NCBI RefSeq assembly: GCF_029407905.1
Contig: NC_073627.1
Location: 130,523,697 to 130,587,696 of the forward strand
Reading direction: 5' to 3'
DNA from: Bubalus kerabau
Lineage: Eukaryota > Chordata > Mammalia > Artiodactyla > Bovidae
DNA length: 64,000 nt
The translations under genes were made by a program, and so were the position numbers. This document shows, piece after piece, positions 13,661-25,570 of this stretch; the first letter of the stretch is position 1, and every line of letters starts with the position of its first letter. The notes below the pieces were generated by a model. That model worked only from the letters and a program-made list of their open reading frames with translations, was not told where the DNA came from and searched no databases.

Positions 13661-14263
13661 CGGGTAGTGCAGGCCCTGGCCACAGGATGAGAGTCATACC
13701 ACTCTCCAGGCTCAACTTGTCAGTTCCCTGGTCTCTAGGCCTGCTTATCCAATTCTATTATCTATTCTGAAATGGCTAACAGTTGGGGGATGGCTGTGAG
13801 GGGAACTGCAGAGACCACAAGGGTACCTGGCTCAGAGTCGGTCTATTCGCTGGGTCCTGAGTGCTCCTGATGCGCTGAGCCCTGTGCTGAGCACAGCCCT
13901 TGTCGGGTTGTCCATTCTCTCCAGGACAATAGAATGTTGTCCATTCTCTCCAGTCTCTTCTATTGCTGCCCTGCTCTACAGATTAGTCTACAGCTCAGAG
14001 AAGCCAATTGGCTTGCCCACCCCAGTTAGTGGTGGACCTAGGGCTCACACCCAGGTTGTTCTGCTCCCAAAGCCCAGGTGGTTAACCCTTACCTGTGTCT
14101 GCCAACCAGGCGAGGGCATTAGACTCACCCAGGCCAGACTCTGGAAGACTCTGATTTGATAGGGCCGGGCAGGAAGAGCAGATCCCTGTCTTTTCAGAAG
14201 CTCCTTGGGTGACTCTGATGAGTGCTTAGGGCTGGGACCTTCATACCACATCATACTACATAG

Positions 14264-14455
14264 TCAGATTTGAATCCTGACTCCAGTTGCTCATTATCTT
14301 CATGGCCTTGGGGGCAGTAATTGACTTTTCCAAGCCTCAGTTTTCTGTCTTGTAAAATGAGGTTAATAATATTATCTACTTCATAAAGAAGGGTGAAGAA
14401 ATGATGGAAAGCTCTTTGAATAGTGCCTGTCATGCAGCACGCCCACAGTAAATCT
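14264..14455 (+). repeat. MIR SINE
   Basis: Sense ancient MIR with aagcctcagttttctgtcttgt, aaaatgaggttaataatatt and agtgcctg...cacagtaaat landmarks. Confidence 0.75.
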
Positions 14456-17400
14456 TAGCCACAGATCTTATTGTTTCTTTTCATCCCTTTATGGGTCACC
14501 CTTGCCGGACTGTGCTGGTACTGGGCACCAAGAGATGGATCTGCATGGTCCATGCCCAGGAGCCTATGTCTATGCGTATCAGGGAAGGAAGGGCACTAAC
14601 CACCAGAATGCAGAGAGGAGTGTGCTGAGGTGGAGGGATGGTCAGGTACTGTGGGGACACAGATGGAAGGCCATGGGGGAAGCCAGGAGGCGGTGGGCTA
14701 TAATAGGTTGGCTCCTGCACTGCGGCTTCAGGCGAGTTACTTTCCCTCTTTGGGGCTTGATTCCTTCCTTTGCCAAATGGGAGAATGACCCCCATCTTGC
14801 CTCCCTTCTGGCAGAGGGAGCAGATGAGAGGATGCTTCAGAAACCACAGGGGATGCTGCTGGGTACAGACTTATTTCTACTGGGGCTGCCAGCTGGACCC
14901 AGCTCCTTCCAGCTGCCAGGCAGGGCAGCCAGGCTGCAGAGCCCACACCCTGCTAGGTCTCTGACCACCTTCAGGCCCCTTCAAAACCATCCTTTTCTCA
15001 GTTGAGGTCAGAGGCCTGAAAGAAAGAGCGTGCGCGAGAGAAAGGAAGGCTCATACAGTAACTTCATTGAGCAGGAAAATTCTTGCACTATATATGAAAA
15101 CCGGAAAAGGGAAAGAGGCGTTCTAAGTTTACATGTAGAAAAATGCTCTTCTGTAATTCAGAAAAATGAGGTCTTTGATTGTTGGCAAGCCCAGGTCTCC
15201 CTTCTAAGTTGATCCAGGATTTTTTTCCCTGGCAGGGAAACAGTTCTTTTTTCTAAGAAATGCATTGGGTGGTAGGTTTTTCTAAGAACCTCTTGAATCT
15301 TTGCTGGGTGCAGATAGAGCCCCTGCAGCAGGAATTCTGTTGCACTCATTTTCCTTGGGAAAGGAGTCAGGTAGAGCTGGGCGCCTCAGGGACTCCAGGC
15401 TGGGTGGGGTGACGTTTCCTCCCAGGCAGAGCCATGACATTTTCCTGGGCACAGTGCTCATCGCCTCTGGCCAGGTTGCGCTGCCCAAAGGCAAGGACAT
15501 CTGTGAGGGGAGGGCTGGATTTGTGCTGGCCCCTTTTGGAGTCATTCCTTCCAGGCCTGAAGGCTGTAGGCTGAGGGAACCGGCAGTTAAGAGTGGTTAG
15601 AGAAACTGGAAAACAGATGGGAGATGAGGATGCAAAATTGGAGACATTCAGACCTGGCAAGGGCCTTTGGAAGCCATCTGATGCAAGCCTCTCATTTCAG
15701 ATGAGGAACCTGAGGCTCAGAGAGAAAGGAGACGGCCACATTGGGCTGGTGGCAGAGTCTGCCTCACAGGCCGGGGTCCCACCCTGTATAATGTCCGAGA
15801 GGCCACGGTGTGGAAGTCCAGGCTGACTCGTGTGTGGTCCAGGGGGCAGAGTTAGGCCCAGCCAGGCAGGTGGAGGCTACAGAGGGACACGCCTCAGCTT
15901 ACTGACTTCGATTTGCCCAGCAGTGGCCAGGGTTGCCCTGGCGTGGGGGATGAGCTCCTGGACAGTGGACATATGCAAGCAGTAACCAGATGGACTTACG
16001 TCGTGGGAAGGGGATGTGGCGGAGGAGGCTCCTTCTCCAGATGGTGAGCTGCACATTTTCTGCGTCAAGTCTGTGGCTTGGTGCACTCGCAGCAGGCAGC
16101 ATAGGAGGTTTTGGGGATCTCCCCTCTGAGTGCAGGGACATCCAGGAGAGAGATGCCCTGCTGGGGCCCCCAGGGCAGTCACGCGCACTTTACCTATACA
16201 TACTTAGCCTGCTGGCTCCAGTAACCTGGGGTCATCTGGACCCCTGTGCCTGCCCCAGTGGGAGCAGCAGGAGTCAGTGAGTTGCTGTTTAAGCTGACTG
16301 AAGTGTTCTGTAGTCTTCACAGCTGCAGGTGGAAATGGGATGTAGGGAGGGGAACACCCTTTGCCTTCCCAGACAGCCGGGGTAGGAAAGGGGCAGAGGA
16401 TGGGAGGGAGGCACCTGGGTTCTAGTCCTGTCTTGTCCACAGTTCCCCACTGACCTCAGGCCTGCTCTCTTGGGTCACTTCCAGACCTGACTTTGAGTCT
16501 GTTGTTGGGGCTGCATTCTCCCCGTTTCCCTAGGCTCAGGCAGTGTCCCTCTCAGCTGCAGCCCAGGAAGCCCTTCTTGCGTTTCATGGGTGCAGTTCTT
16601 TGTCTGGCCACCAGGGGCCGCTGCCGCGCGCGTTCCTGAAGTGTCCTCAGCCTCCCTGTCTGGCTCTCTGCAACCCTCTTTGACCTAGAGCCAGAGGAAT
16701 GCTCCTCAGTCCCTTGGGGCTGACAAGCACGAACACTGGGCTCAGGTCCCAGATACTCATCTGTGAGATGAAGATGGAGTTTTGCAAAGCCAGATTCAGT
16801 TCCCTAAGGAGGCAAAGCTCCATAGCCCAGGCTAACCCCAGGCACTGCTTCAGGACCCCACAGATGGAAAGGCTGAACCAGCCCATTACACAGAAGGAGT
16901 GAGGTCTGCTTGGGGAAGAGAGGTGTTAGCTATCCTGGAGAGGAGGAGAGGTAAGGGTTCCAGTTCTTCACCTCCTCTGGCCTCTGGTCACTGTCATCTC
17001 TGTGGAAAGAAAACCTGAACCCTGCCCTGTTTGTTTCTTCATCACTAGAATTCTGTCCCAGTTTCCATGGAAACTAGCTTTGGACCCCTGGGAGGAAAGT
17101 TGCACCATGTGGTGACTGTTCAGATTTTCCTCTGCCCAGTCCACCTCTAAAGCCGTCTGATTCCTCTTCCCTGTGCCCCCGGGAGGGGCTGCTGCAAAGT
17201 TGTACTCCGGTGCCCAAACCATAGACTTGAGGAGAGTGAGGCCCAGTTGCATCTGTCTGCCCCCTTTCCTCAGGCCACAGCTCTGAGTGCCTGCTCTCTT
17301 CCAAGCTCTCATGTGGGTATTTGAATGGGGGAGTCATGCCTGTGGCTCTGTGTATAGTGTAGGAGTGAAGCTCTGGGGTCTCGGGGTGCAGCTGAGTGAG

Positions 17401-17757
17401 CTTAGAAAGATTCAGCTGTGAGAAGATAGGGGAAGGTATTACCAATAGAAGGGACAGTGAGCAAAGGCAAGAACAGGAAAAGGGGGAGAATGAAGAGAAG
17501 AATCAGAAGGTGTCTTGAGTGGAAATTTGACTTGATTCTGAGCGTGCCGGGGAGCCATTGAAGGCTCTGGAGTTTGTGAGTAGCATAAATGGCTGACTGC
17601 TAACAGAGACATCTAGATCAGGAACTCCTTGAGAGCCTGCATTCTGGTTTCAGTTCCACATCCGCAGCTGCACACAAGGCGTGATGTGGGGGCTTCACAA
17701 ATGTTATCAAATTCACGAATGGAAAAGTGGGTTGAAGAACCCCCACTGAATGAAGCT

Positions 17758-17987
17758 GAGAGTGTGTGTGCCAAGTCGCTTCAGTCGTATCTGACTCTTT
17801 GCAACCCTATGGACCATTGCCCACCAGGCTCCTCTTTCCATGGGATTCTCCAGGCAAGAATACTGGAGTGGGTTGCCATGCCCTCCTCTAGGGGATCTTC
17901 CCAACCCAGGGATCGAACCCACATCTCCTGCATCTCCTGCATTGGCAGGTGAGTTCTTTACCACTAGTGCCACCTGGGAAGCCCAAA
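17758..17987 (-). repeat. Bov-tA SINE with target-site duplication
   Basis: Antisense copy ending ccacctgggaagccc. It is flanked by aatgaagct (17749-17757 and 17988-17996) and has a small internal duplication of tctcctgca. Confidence 0.93.
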
Positions 17988-18689
17988 AATGAAGCTATCC
18001 CTATGCATTAATGAAGTGAGATTAAGACTGAGGTCAGATGTCCTCTGAGATAGGCAGTTGTCTGTGGAGAATTGTGGCACCCTCCCACAAAAGGCCCCAA
18101 GCTTCCTGAGGCTAGAGAGTTCTGTGATCAGTCCCCTATTAGCACCACCCCCTCCAGTCTTGCCCCTCAAGGATGGTGGAACGTCCTCCCAGCAGCTGTG
18201 ATCTCCATCCCCCTGCTTCCCACCCAGCACAGAGCCATCCCAGGACAAGCCTATGGACCTAGCTGCTGGGCCTGTTTGTCTTGGCTTCCTGGCTTCTCTC
18301 CCCTCCCTGGTGGCTGCCTGAGCAGGTGGCCCTCCTGCCAGAGGCCAAGGGGAAGTGAGCCAGTAGGCCCAGGCGCAGCCCTGAGCATGGGTCACTCCAG
18401 GCCAGGGGTCACTCCCTGCCATCCCACAGCATGCCGTGGGACAGTGTGTGTGGAGGGAGGGGGTGGTTGCTGAGAGCACAGCAGGGGCTGACTTGGACTT
18501 CCTTTAGGTTGTAGCTTGGCTCCCCCTGTGGCTGACCCAGTGGAAGCAAGGCCTGCTGCTTGCATGCTGGTTCTCCCTCATAGCCGAGGTCTGGGCAGCA
18601 GGGAGCAGGTAGGATTAGGACAGGATCTCTTTGCAGACTTTGGTTTTTACTAAGCTTAAACCTTTGGATCAAGCAGAAGACCAGTTTCT

Positions 18690-18870
18690 ACCATTTGTTG
18701 AGCACGTATACTTTTCCTCCATTATCTCATTTGGTCCCCATGTGTGAGATGGGTGGGACATTCCTACATCACCAGTAAGTTATCTGCCCAAAAGCTGCCT
18801 ACTTGGTAACTGGCACAGGCTGGATCCGAACCCAGCTCTGTCCAGCGCCAAGGCAGTTCTCTACAGGCTG
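18690..18870 (-). repeat. MIR SINE
   Basis: Antisense MIR: catttgttgagcacgtatac, then ccattatctcatttggtccc and gatccgaacccagct. Confidence 0.65.
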
Positions 18871-19931
18871 CCTCTTCCGTCCACTCTAGAGCTGGCCCAC
18901 CAGTGGCCTGTGCCTAGCGTGGCTAGGGCAGCCCAGGGGTCATGGAGGGGCGCCAGTTGTGGGTCACCTGCCACTCCAAGTCACCCCAAGGCAGAATCAG
19001 ATCTCCCCTCCGCCCATTCTTGCTTCACTGCTCCACCTGTTACTTCCTGGATGTGTGTCCTGGTCATGAAACTCTCTCCTTGACCGTTATTTCCCTGTCT
19101 ATAAAATAAGGAGGTTTGCTAGATGGGTGATTTTTTTTTTTTTCCCCTGAAGCAGAATCCTCCTGGAACTAAGAATTCCCAAAATGGCCATGTGGAAGCC
19201 TGGGCTTTACTGCTTTACATGGCAGCACTGGGCTGGTTTAAGCAGGCTTCTGGGTGGAAACCTCTCAACCCCTGTCCCGGAGTTCCTGAACCCCCACCTT
19301 TTCCTTGAGCCCTTGGAACACCACTTAGAAACAAGCCTCTGGATGCGAGGCCTGGGTCATATACCCACTGTGGAACCACACATTCTGCAGACCTGGAGCA
19401 TCCCACCGGAAAGGGGCTTCCTCTCCTGTTCTCAGTAGGAGAGAGAGATGAGCTGGAGGAAAAGCTTTCACTGGATCAGATGGAGAAGACAGAAAGCTAT
19501 CAGCAGGGTACTCATGCTTTTATTTGTTTTTATCTTTAAACTGTAGAGGGGAGAAAAGAAATCTCAGTGGGGTGCTTGCTTTTATTTCTGTTTCATTTCT
19601 TTTCACTCTTTCCCCCTTTCTATGCAGAAATGGGCTATCTTTGAGTGAGGAAAAACATAAAGAAAAGATTTTGTACTTTCTAAAAGAGGATGTAAAGAGT
19701 TAATATCTTTAAAAATATGTAAATGTCTATTTTTCACTTCATGTGCTTGAGGTAAAATTCAAAAAGTACAAAAGAGTATCCACTGAGATGAAAGTCTGTT
19801 GTCACCCAGCCACTAGCTTCCTTCCCTGGAGAGTCTCTGGCCTCAGCTTCTTGTATATCTTTCTAGAAATATTCTAATATATATTTTATGTATTTAATAT
19901 GTATTAATATATGTACTTCCAATGGATAGCA

Positions 19932-20595
19932 TGGCATCTGATCCCATCACTTCATGGGAAATAGATGGGGAAACAGTGGAAACAGTGTCAGACTTTATTT
20001 TTTGGGGCTCCAAAATCACTGCAGATGGTGAATGCAGCCATGAAATTAAAAGACGCTTACTCTTTGGAAGGAAAGTTATGACTAACCTAGATAGCATATT
20101 CAAAAGCAGGAATATTACTTTGCCAACAAAGGTCCGTCTAGTCAAGGCTATGGTTTTTCCAGTGGTCATGTATGGATGTGAGAGTTGGACTGTGAAGAAA
20201 GCTGAGCGCCGAAGAATTGATGCTTATGAACTGTGGTGTTGGAGAAGACTCTTGAGAGTCCCTTGGACTGTAAGGAGATCCAACCAGTCCATTCTAAAGG
20301 AGATCAGTCCTGGGTGTTCTTTGGAATGAATGATGCTAAAGCTGAAACTCCAGTACTTTGGCCACCTCATGCGAAGAGTTGACTCATTGGAAAAGACTCT
20401 AATGCTGGGAGGGATTGGGGGCAGGAGGAGAAGGGGATGACAGAGGATGAGATGGCTGGATGGCATCACTGACTTGATGGATGTGAGTCTGAGTGAACTC
20501 CGGGAGTTGGTGATGGGCAGGGAGGCCTGGTGTGCTGCGATTCATGGGGTCACAAAGAGTCGGACATGACTGAGCGACTGATCTGAACTGAACTG
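19932..20595 (+). mobile_element. 5'-truncated BovB (RTE) retrotransposon, with reverse transcriptase C-terminal remnant
   Basis: 664 bp, flanked by perfect aatggatagca copies (19921-19931 and 20596-20606), so it is a single retrotransposition event. The frame is open to 20329 and reads as the end of the BovB reverse transcriptase ORF, with DFIFWGSKITADG, MVFPVVMYGCESWT and ELWCWRRLLRVPW. It lacks the catalytic core and cannot move on its own. It ends ggacatgactgagcgactga, the 3' tail on which Bov-tA SINEs depend for mobilisation. Confidence 0.94.
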
Positions 20596-20651
20596 AATGG
20601 ATAGCAATTCTATTCTGCACCTTGTTTTTCTGTTTGTTTCTAGTTAATACA

Positions 20652-20862
20652 TCTTGTTGTTGTTGCTCAGTTGCTCAGTTGTGTCTGACTCTTTGTGACC
20701 CCGTGGACTGCAGCTTGCCAGGCTTCCCTGTCCTTCCCTGTTTCCCGGAGTTTGCTCAGATTCATGTCCATTGAGTCGATAATGCCATCTTCTGTTGCTC
20801 GCTTCTTCTCCTGCCCTCAATCTTTCCCAGCATCAGGGTCTTTTCCAAAGAGTCGGCTCTTC
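20652..20862 (-). mobile_element. BovB 3' fragment
   Basis: Antisense BovB 3' end, starting ttgttgttgttgctcagttg and extending to agtcggctctt. Diverged, non-coding. Confidence 0.85.
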
Positions 20863-20917
20863 TTGTTTCATATTAACACCTAAGGAATCACACCTTTTTA
20901 AAGGCTTCACAAGTGGA

Positions 20918-21075
20918 CTTCCCTGGTGGTCCAGTGGTTAAGAATCTGCCTTGCCGTGCAGGGATTGTGGGTTTAGCCCCTAATTAGGGAACCAAGATCC
21001 CACATGGCACAGCGTAACTAAGCATGATCAACTAAGACCCGAGGGAGCCAAATAAATAAATATTTTTAAAAAATA
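20918..21075 (+). repeat. CHR-type tRNA-Glu SINE
   Basis: Starts acttccctggtggtccagtg gttaag, has a BovA-free body (ccaagatcccacatggcaca) and an A/T-rich tail (aaataaataaatatttttaa). Confidence 0.88.
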
Positions 21076-21597
21076 AATAAAGGCTGCATTGGATTGCATT
21101 GTGTGACTATAACAAAAGTTAGTATTTATTTAACTCCCTGAGAATTCCAAGATGGAACGGTTTAGATATGTTCAGATACATTTTAAACAGTGCTGCAATG
21201 GATATTCTTTTAAGTTCTTTATATGTCACATATATAACTTTATCTGTTTAAAAAATTCGTAGAAGTGTAACTACTGCATCAAAGAGTACATGTGCACTTT
21301 TAATTTTGATAAACATAGTGAGAGTGCTCCTCCCACAGATGTTATCCCTTTACACACTTCCACCAGCAGTGCGTGCAATGGCCTGTTCCCTCAAACGCTT
21401 GCTAAACAGGATGTTAGCCAACATTTTGATCTTTACCAGTCTGATAGGGAAAATGCTGTCTCTTCATAATCTTACCTTGTATCTTTCTTGTTCTGAATGA
21501 GGCTAAGTATCTGTTCGTATGTTTAATAGCCCTTTTTTTTTTCTTTTACTGTGGAAAGCCTTTCCTATTCTTTGCCCGTTTTTTCTTTTGGATTATT

Positions 21598-21786
21598 TTG
21601 TTGTTGTTCAGTCTCTCAGTCGTGTCTGACTCTGCGACTCCATGGACTGCAGCACACCAGGCTTCCCTGTCCTTCACCATCTCCTGGAGCTTGCTCAAAC
21701 TCACGTCCATTGAGTCAGTGATGCCATCCAACCGTCTCATCCTCTGTCCTCCCCTTCTTTCTTCTTCAGTCTTTCCCAGTATCTTC
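21598..21786 (-). mobile_element. BovB 3' fragment with target-site duplication
   Basis: Antisense BovB tail inserted in the old L1. Flanks share ggattatt (21590-21597 and 21787-21794). Confidence 0.87.
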
Positions 21787-23029
21787 GGATTATTGACCTC
21801 CTGCTTATTCATTTGCTTTGTGTAATAAGGTAATTTGTTTGTTGTCTGTGATATATGTAGCAAATATTTTTGTCAAGGTTGGGATTTTATTTGACACTGT
21901 GGGAATTTATTTTTGCTATGCAGAACTTAAAAAATTTGTGTGTCATTTAATTTAGCCAAATTTATGAATCTTCTTATTTTTGCCTTCTCGGGTTTGCTAT
22001 ACTCTACTTTCTGTTTTAATGCAAATTGCAAACTGGACAGAAAAAGCATTGGATTGAGAATCAGGTCTGTTTATAATTGCTAAACCCCTCCCCTCTTTTA
22101 ACCTCAGTTTTGCCTTCTTTCTGTAGACTGAAGAGGTTGAATTTCATTTATTTGTTCATTTTTTTTCATTCATTCATTCCTTAGCACTGAGCTGGATGCG
22201 GGAACAGAGAGATGAATGGTGTGGTCCAATGGAGAGAGAGACAAGTGACCCAACAGTGACCTGTAGCGTACAGGGGGTGAAAGTGGGGGACCCTAGTGTG
22301 TTTTGAAGGAGGAGGATATAGGTCAGGAGGTGAAACAAGGGATTTCGGGGGTGGGGAGAATGAGGAGTTATTCTGGTAAAAATAGCCAGTGGGATGAGGT
22401 GTGGAGGGAAGAGCATTTGACATGCGGGGAGAGGACCTGCGATGGCCTGGGGCGCTGGAGGGACACCATCAGGCTTGCTGGGGAGTCGGTGCGCTGCTGG
22501 GTCTAGACCAAGAGGCCTCCAGCCAGGTGCCCAGGCCGCTGGGCACCCTGAGAGCACAGATGACCGGAGACGCCTTCTCATTAAGGCCTCAACATGATCA
22601 GACTTGCCCTTTTGCTGAAGATGCAATAATCATTTTCTTTAGTGTTGTGAAATATTTACCATGACCATTTTTAACAAAGAATACTACAAGGAATACTTTC
22701 GAATATCACCTAGTTTAAGAAATAATATCATCGCTGTAGTTGAAAAGCCCCATGGACTTCTCCCCAAATCTCATCTCTCTACCTCCTCTAAATGTTGGCA
22801 GGAACATGCTTCTAGAGGGTATGCAAAATGGCACAGTTGCGTCTTAATGATAATCAAGATAATAATTACATCAAAAAGAAATGATAATTATAGCATGTGA
22901 GGTGGGCATTAACTAATGCTAGAGTGGTAATCATATTGCAATATACAAGGGTATCAGATCAACACTTTGTTCACCTTAAACTTATACAGTGTTATTTATT
23001 GGTTATATATCAGGTTTTTTAAATGTTAC

Positions 23030-23530
23030 AGTTGCTTAAGAGAGCAATTTAGCCATACTCAGTGAAGTTACAGGTGCAAATGTCCATATCATTGAATAAT
23101 TCCACCCCTAAGCGGTGGACTCACTTGCACAGGTAAGCACAAGGAGATGTGAGTAAGAAAGTCCATAGCAGCAGTGGCTGTAATAGTGATGGGAAACCTC
23201 ACTTTCCATCAGCAGAAAGATGAAGTAATCCGCAGTGACTTATTTATACATAGGATACTGCTATGAAAACATAAGACTTGGAGCCACACTCAACAGGGAT
23301 AAATCAAAAAAATACAATGTTGAGTGGGAAAAAAAAGTTGCAGAATACATGCAGCCTGCCAACACTTACATGAGGTTAGGAGACAGGCACTGCAGTGCTG
23401 AGTTCTGTTAGAGACATATACTCGTGTAGTAAACACACAAAGGCATGCATGGGGATGATAAACACCAGACCCCTAGAGTGGCTGCCTCTGGGGCATGGGC
23501 AGGGGGAAAGGATCAGAGAGTTCCTGAGAG
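23030..23530 (+). repeat. Old L1 3'-end remnant
   Basis: Sense-oriented old L1 sequence: gtccatagcagcagtggctg ... ggaaacctcactttccatca ... ataggatactgctatgaaaa ... tacaatgttgagtggg. Diverged; boundaries approximate. Confidence 0.6.
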
Positions 23531-23944
23531 CTTCGGCTGAGTTGATATTTCCTTTCTTAAGTGGGGTTCTGGGCCCATGCCTATTCCTCATGTTATTCTT
23601 GTCTTAAAAATGTTAATAATATATTTCATATAGCCCAGAGTGTCCCCAAATTATCATGTCAACGTGTAATCAATCTAAACAGATTAAATAAAATGACAAT
23701 CTTACATTCCTTTTTTCAAACATTACTTTTTCAAAATCCAGTTTGTATCTATGTCCATCTGCAGGGTTCCTGTCCACCTCTCCCTGGGACCTGCATTCTT
23801 ATCTCATCACTCTAGGTGCATGTGGGTGCAGGTCACTAAGCCAGCCTGCAGCCTTCTCCCAGGGAATAGTGGTTGGGTGCCTCAAGGCTATGAGCCTAAG
23901 TCCTCTCCAGGCCACCACAATGGAGCCCTACATTTCTCCCCGCA

Positions 23945-24370
23945 AGGGGTGGTGGTTAAGAGCACAGCCTCTTTAGTCAGATGCTCTGGCTTTAGACTTC
24001 TGATGGGCTTACTTTGGGCAAATTTTTTACCTTCTCTAAGTTCTCTCTGGGGCTTCCCAGGTGGCGCTAGTGGTAAAGAATCCACCTACCAATACAGGTG
24101 ATACAGTTTCAATCCCTGGGTTCAGAAGATGCCCTGGAGTAGGAAATGGCAACCCACTCCAGTGTTCTTGCTTGGAGAATCCCATGGACAGGGGAGCCTG
24201 GTGGGCTACAGTCCATGGGGTTGCAGTGGGGCACAGCTGAGCAACTGAACACACACACACACAAGTTCTCTCTGGAATAGAATGGGATAATAGTACCGAT
24301 CCTCATAGCATGGTTGTGAGGAGTAAATGAACTAATGTACGTGAAGAGCTTAGAGCCTGCTAGAAATGAG
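23945..24370 (+). repeat. MIR SINE split by a Bov-tA insertion
   Basis: Left half gtggtggttaagagcacagc ... ctttgggcaaattttttacc; right half ggttgtgaggagtaaatgaa ... cttagagcctgct. The Bov-tA at 24051-24262 sits between them. Confidence 0.75.
24051..24262 (+). repeat. Bov-tA SINE with 13-bp target-site duplication and (CA)n tail
   Basis: Sense copy flanked by perfect aagttctctctgg (24038-24050 and 24263-24275). The 3' end is a short CA repeat. Confidence 0.95.
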
Positions 24371-25022
24371 AGATCAGGGAATGTGGTGATGCTCTCATAA
24401 CGACGACAGTGACATAGGGAGTTGACAGTGCATGACAATGATGCGAATTTCAGTTGTCCTAAGGTCTGGGAGCACTTTGATTTGTCCCCGCTTTCCCCCA
24501 TATCCTGAGGCACTTGAACAGTAGACTTCACTCAAAACACAACAAAACAAACCTGCCCACTTTTACAGAGCGAAATGGGGGGAAATCCCTATGTTGATGT
24601 GGGGGAACATTGTAGAAATATTCTGATATGTTTTCCAAACTGCTAATCATGACTTGTTTGTGGGTAATGAAATCAATTTAGTAGGTTGTTTCCAGCATGT
24701 TTTTAATAAAATAAAAGAGAAAAAGAATTGTGAAATGGAAAGGAAAACATCATAGTGCCTGGTGAGTATTAAAAGTAAATAATGTTTTATGAAACATCTG
24801 TTTCAGGGTTACAGATATATATTTGTCTAAACGTGCATAGTGGGTGGCCATGTAAATGTATTTCTTATTGTGGGTCATTGTCAAAAAAGTTTGACAAACA
24901 GAAATTCAGATGCTGCAGTGGGCTTCTTGAAGGATCCCATTTCATTTCCTGAGTATATTTCCTCCTTATTTCCAAGCAGAGAGGAACGTATGTATGAAGC
25001 ATGGGCTCTTCTCTCCCCGCAG

Positions 25023-25570
25023 AATCGGCTTCCCGGGGCCCCCTGGACCTCACGGAGCTCGTCGGTGTCCCGCTGCCCTCCTCTGTGTCCTTTGTTGCTG
25101 GCTATGGTGGCTTCCCAGCCTACAGCTTTGGGCCTGGTGCCAACGTCGGCCGCCCGGCCAGGACCCTCATCCCGTCCACCTTCTTCAGGGACTTCGCCAT
25201 CAGCGTGAGGGTGAAACCCAGCAGCCCCCAAGGCGGTGTGCTCTTTGCCATCACGGACGGCTTCCAGAAGGTCATCTACCTGGGCCTGCGGCTCTCGGGC
25301 GTGGAGGACGGCCGCCAGCGGGTCATCCTCTACTACACGGAGCCTAGCTCCCAGGTGTCCCGCGAGGCCGCCGCCTTCCTGGTGCCCGTGATGACCCACA
25401 AGTGGAACTACTTTGCTGTGGTCGTCCAGGGCGAGGAAGTGACCCTCCTCGTGGACTGTGAGGAGCATGGCCGCGTCCCCTTTCCAAGGTCCTCCCAGGC
25501 CTTGACCTTCGAGCCCAGTGCGGGAATCTTTGTGGGCAATGCAGGAGCTACGGGGCTGGAGAGATTCATT
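25023..25570 (+). CDS. COL15A1: COL15A1 exon W1: thrombospondin-N/laminin-G-like domain
   Basis: 548 bp. The acceptor is a pyrimidine-rich tract ending ccgcag, and the donor is att|gtgagt. The first two bases complete a split codon (phase 1), read here as Glu if the upstream exon ends in G. It then encodes 182 codons starting SASRGPLDLTELVGVPLPSS and ending GATGLERFI. This is the globular beta-sandwich domain at the N-terminus of types XV and XVIII collagen. Typical strands are visible (FRDFAISVRVKP, GGVLFAITDGFQKVIYLGL, HKWNYFAVVVQGEEVTLLVDC). The Cys at 25457-25459 probably pairs with the Cys in W2. The exon is much more GC- and CpG-rich than the flanking introns. An upstream in-frame ATG at 25001 lies in the polypyrimidine tract and is not a start. 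Confidence 0.96.

Larger units (their letters stand above)
19700..21990 (-). repeat. Old L1 (L1M-type) 3' region, interrupted by younger elements
   Basis: Antisense L1 sequence is recognisable in blocks, for example ctgctgcaatg..., cttccaccagcagtg and the piece near 19750-19890. It is split by BovB at 19932 and 20652, a CHR SINE at 20918 and BovB at 21598. Outer limits are approximate. Confidence 0.65.
1..25022 (+). other. Intron or 5' flank upstream of exon W1, no exon recognised
   Basis: W1 begins inside a codon, so a coding exon lies upstream. I found no signal-peptide exon or CpG-island-like promoter here. Between the repeats listed separately the sequence is ordinary GC-moderate intronic DNA with many MIR-like remnants, for example near 4690-4790, 7080-7200 and 10850-10980. 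Whether all of it is intron, or the left part is intergenic, cannot be decided from this sequence. The open frames here are short and without domain character. Confidence 0.7.

Noticed and set aside
13907..13953. Direct repeat of gttgtccattctctccag with period 29
   Set aside because: Only two copies of 18 bp; an ordinary local duplication without further context.
16618..16640. Short CpG cluster (gccgctgccgcgcgcgttc) as a promoter
   Set aside because: Only about 20 bp; surrounding sequence is CpG-poor with no first exon.
25001..25022. ATG at 25001 as a start codon for the W1 protein
   Set aside because: The codons up to W1 are the splice acceptor's pyrimidine tract, do not form a signal peptide, and do not match the family.
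24881..25468. 195-codon open frame on the minus strand across exon W1
   Set aside because: It is the antisense shadow of the GC-rich coding exon; composition is His/Gly/Glu-rich as expected from reversed codons.
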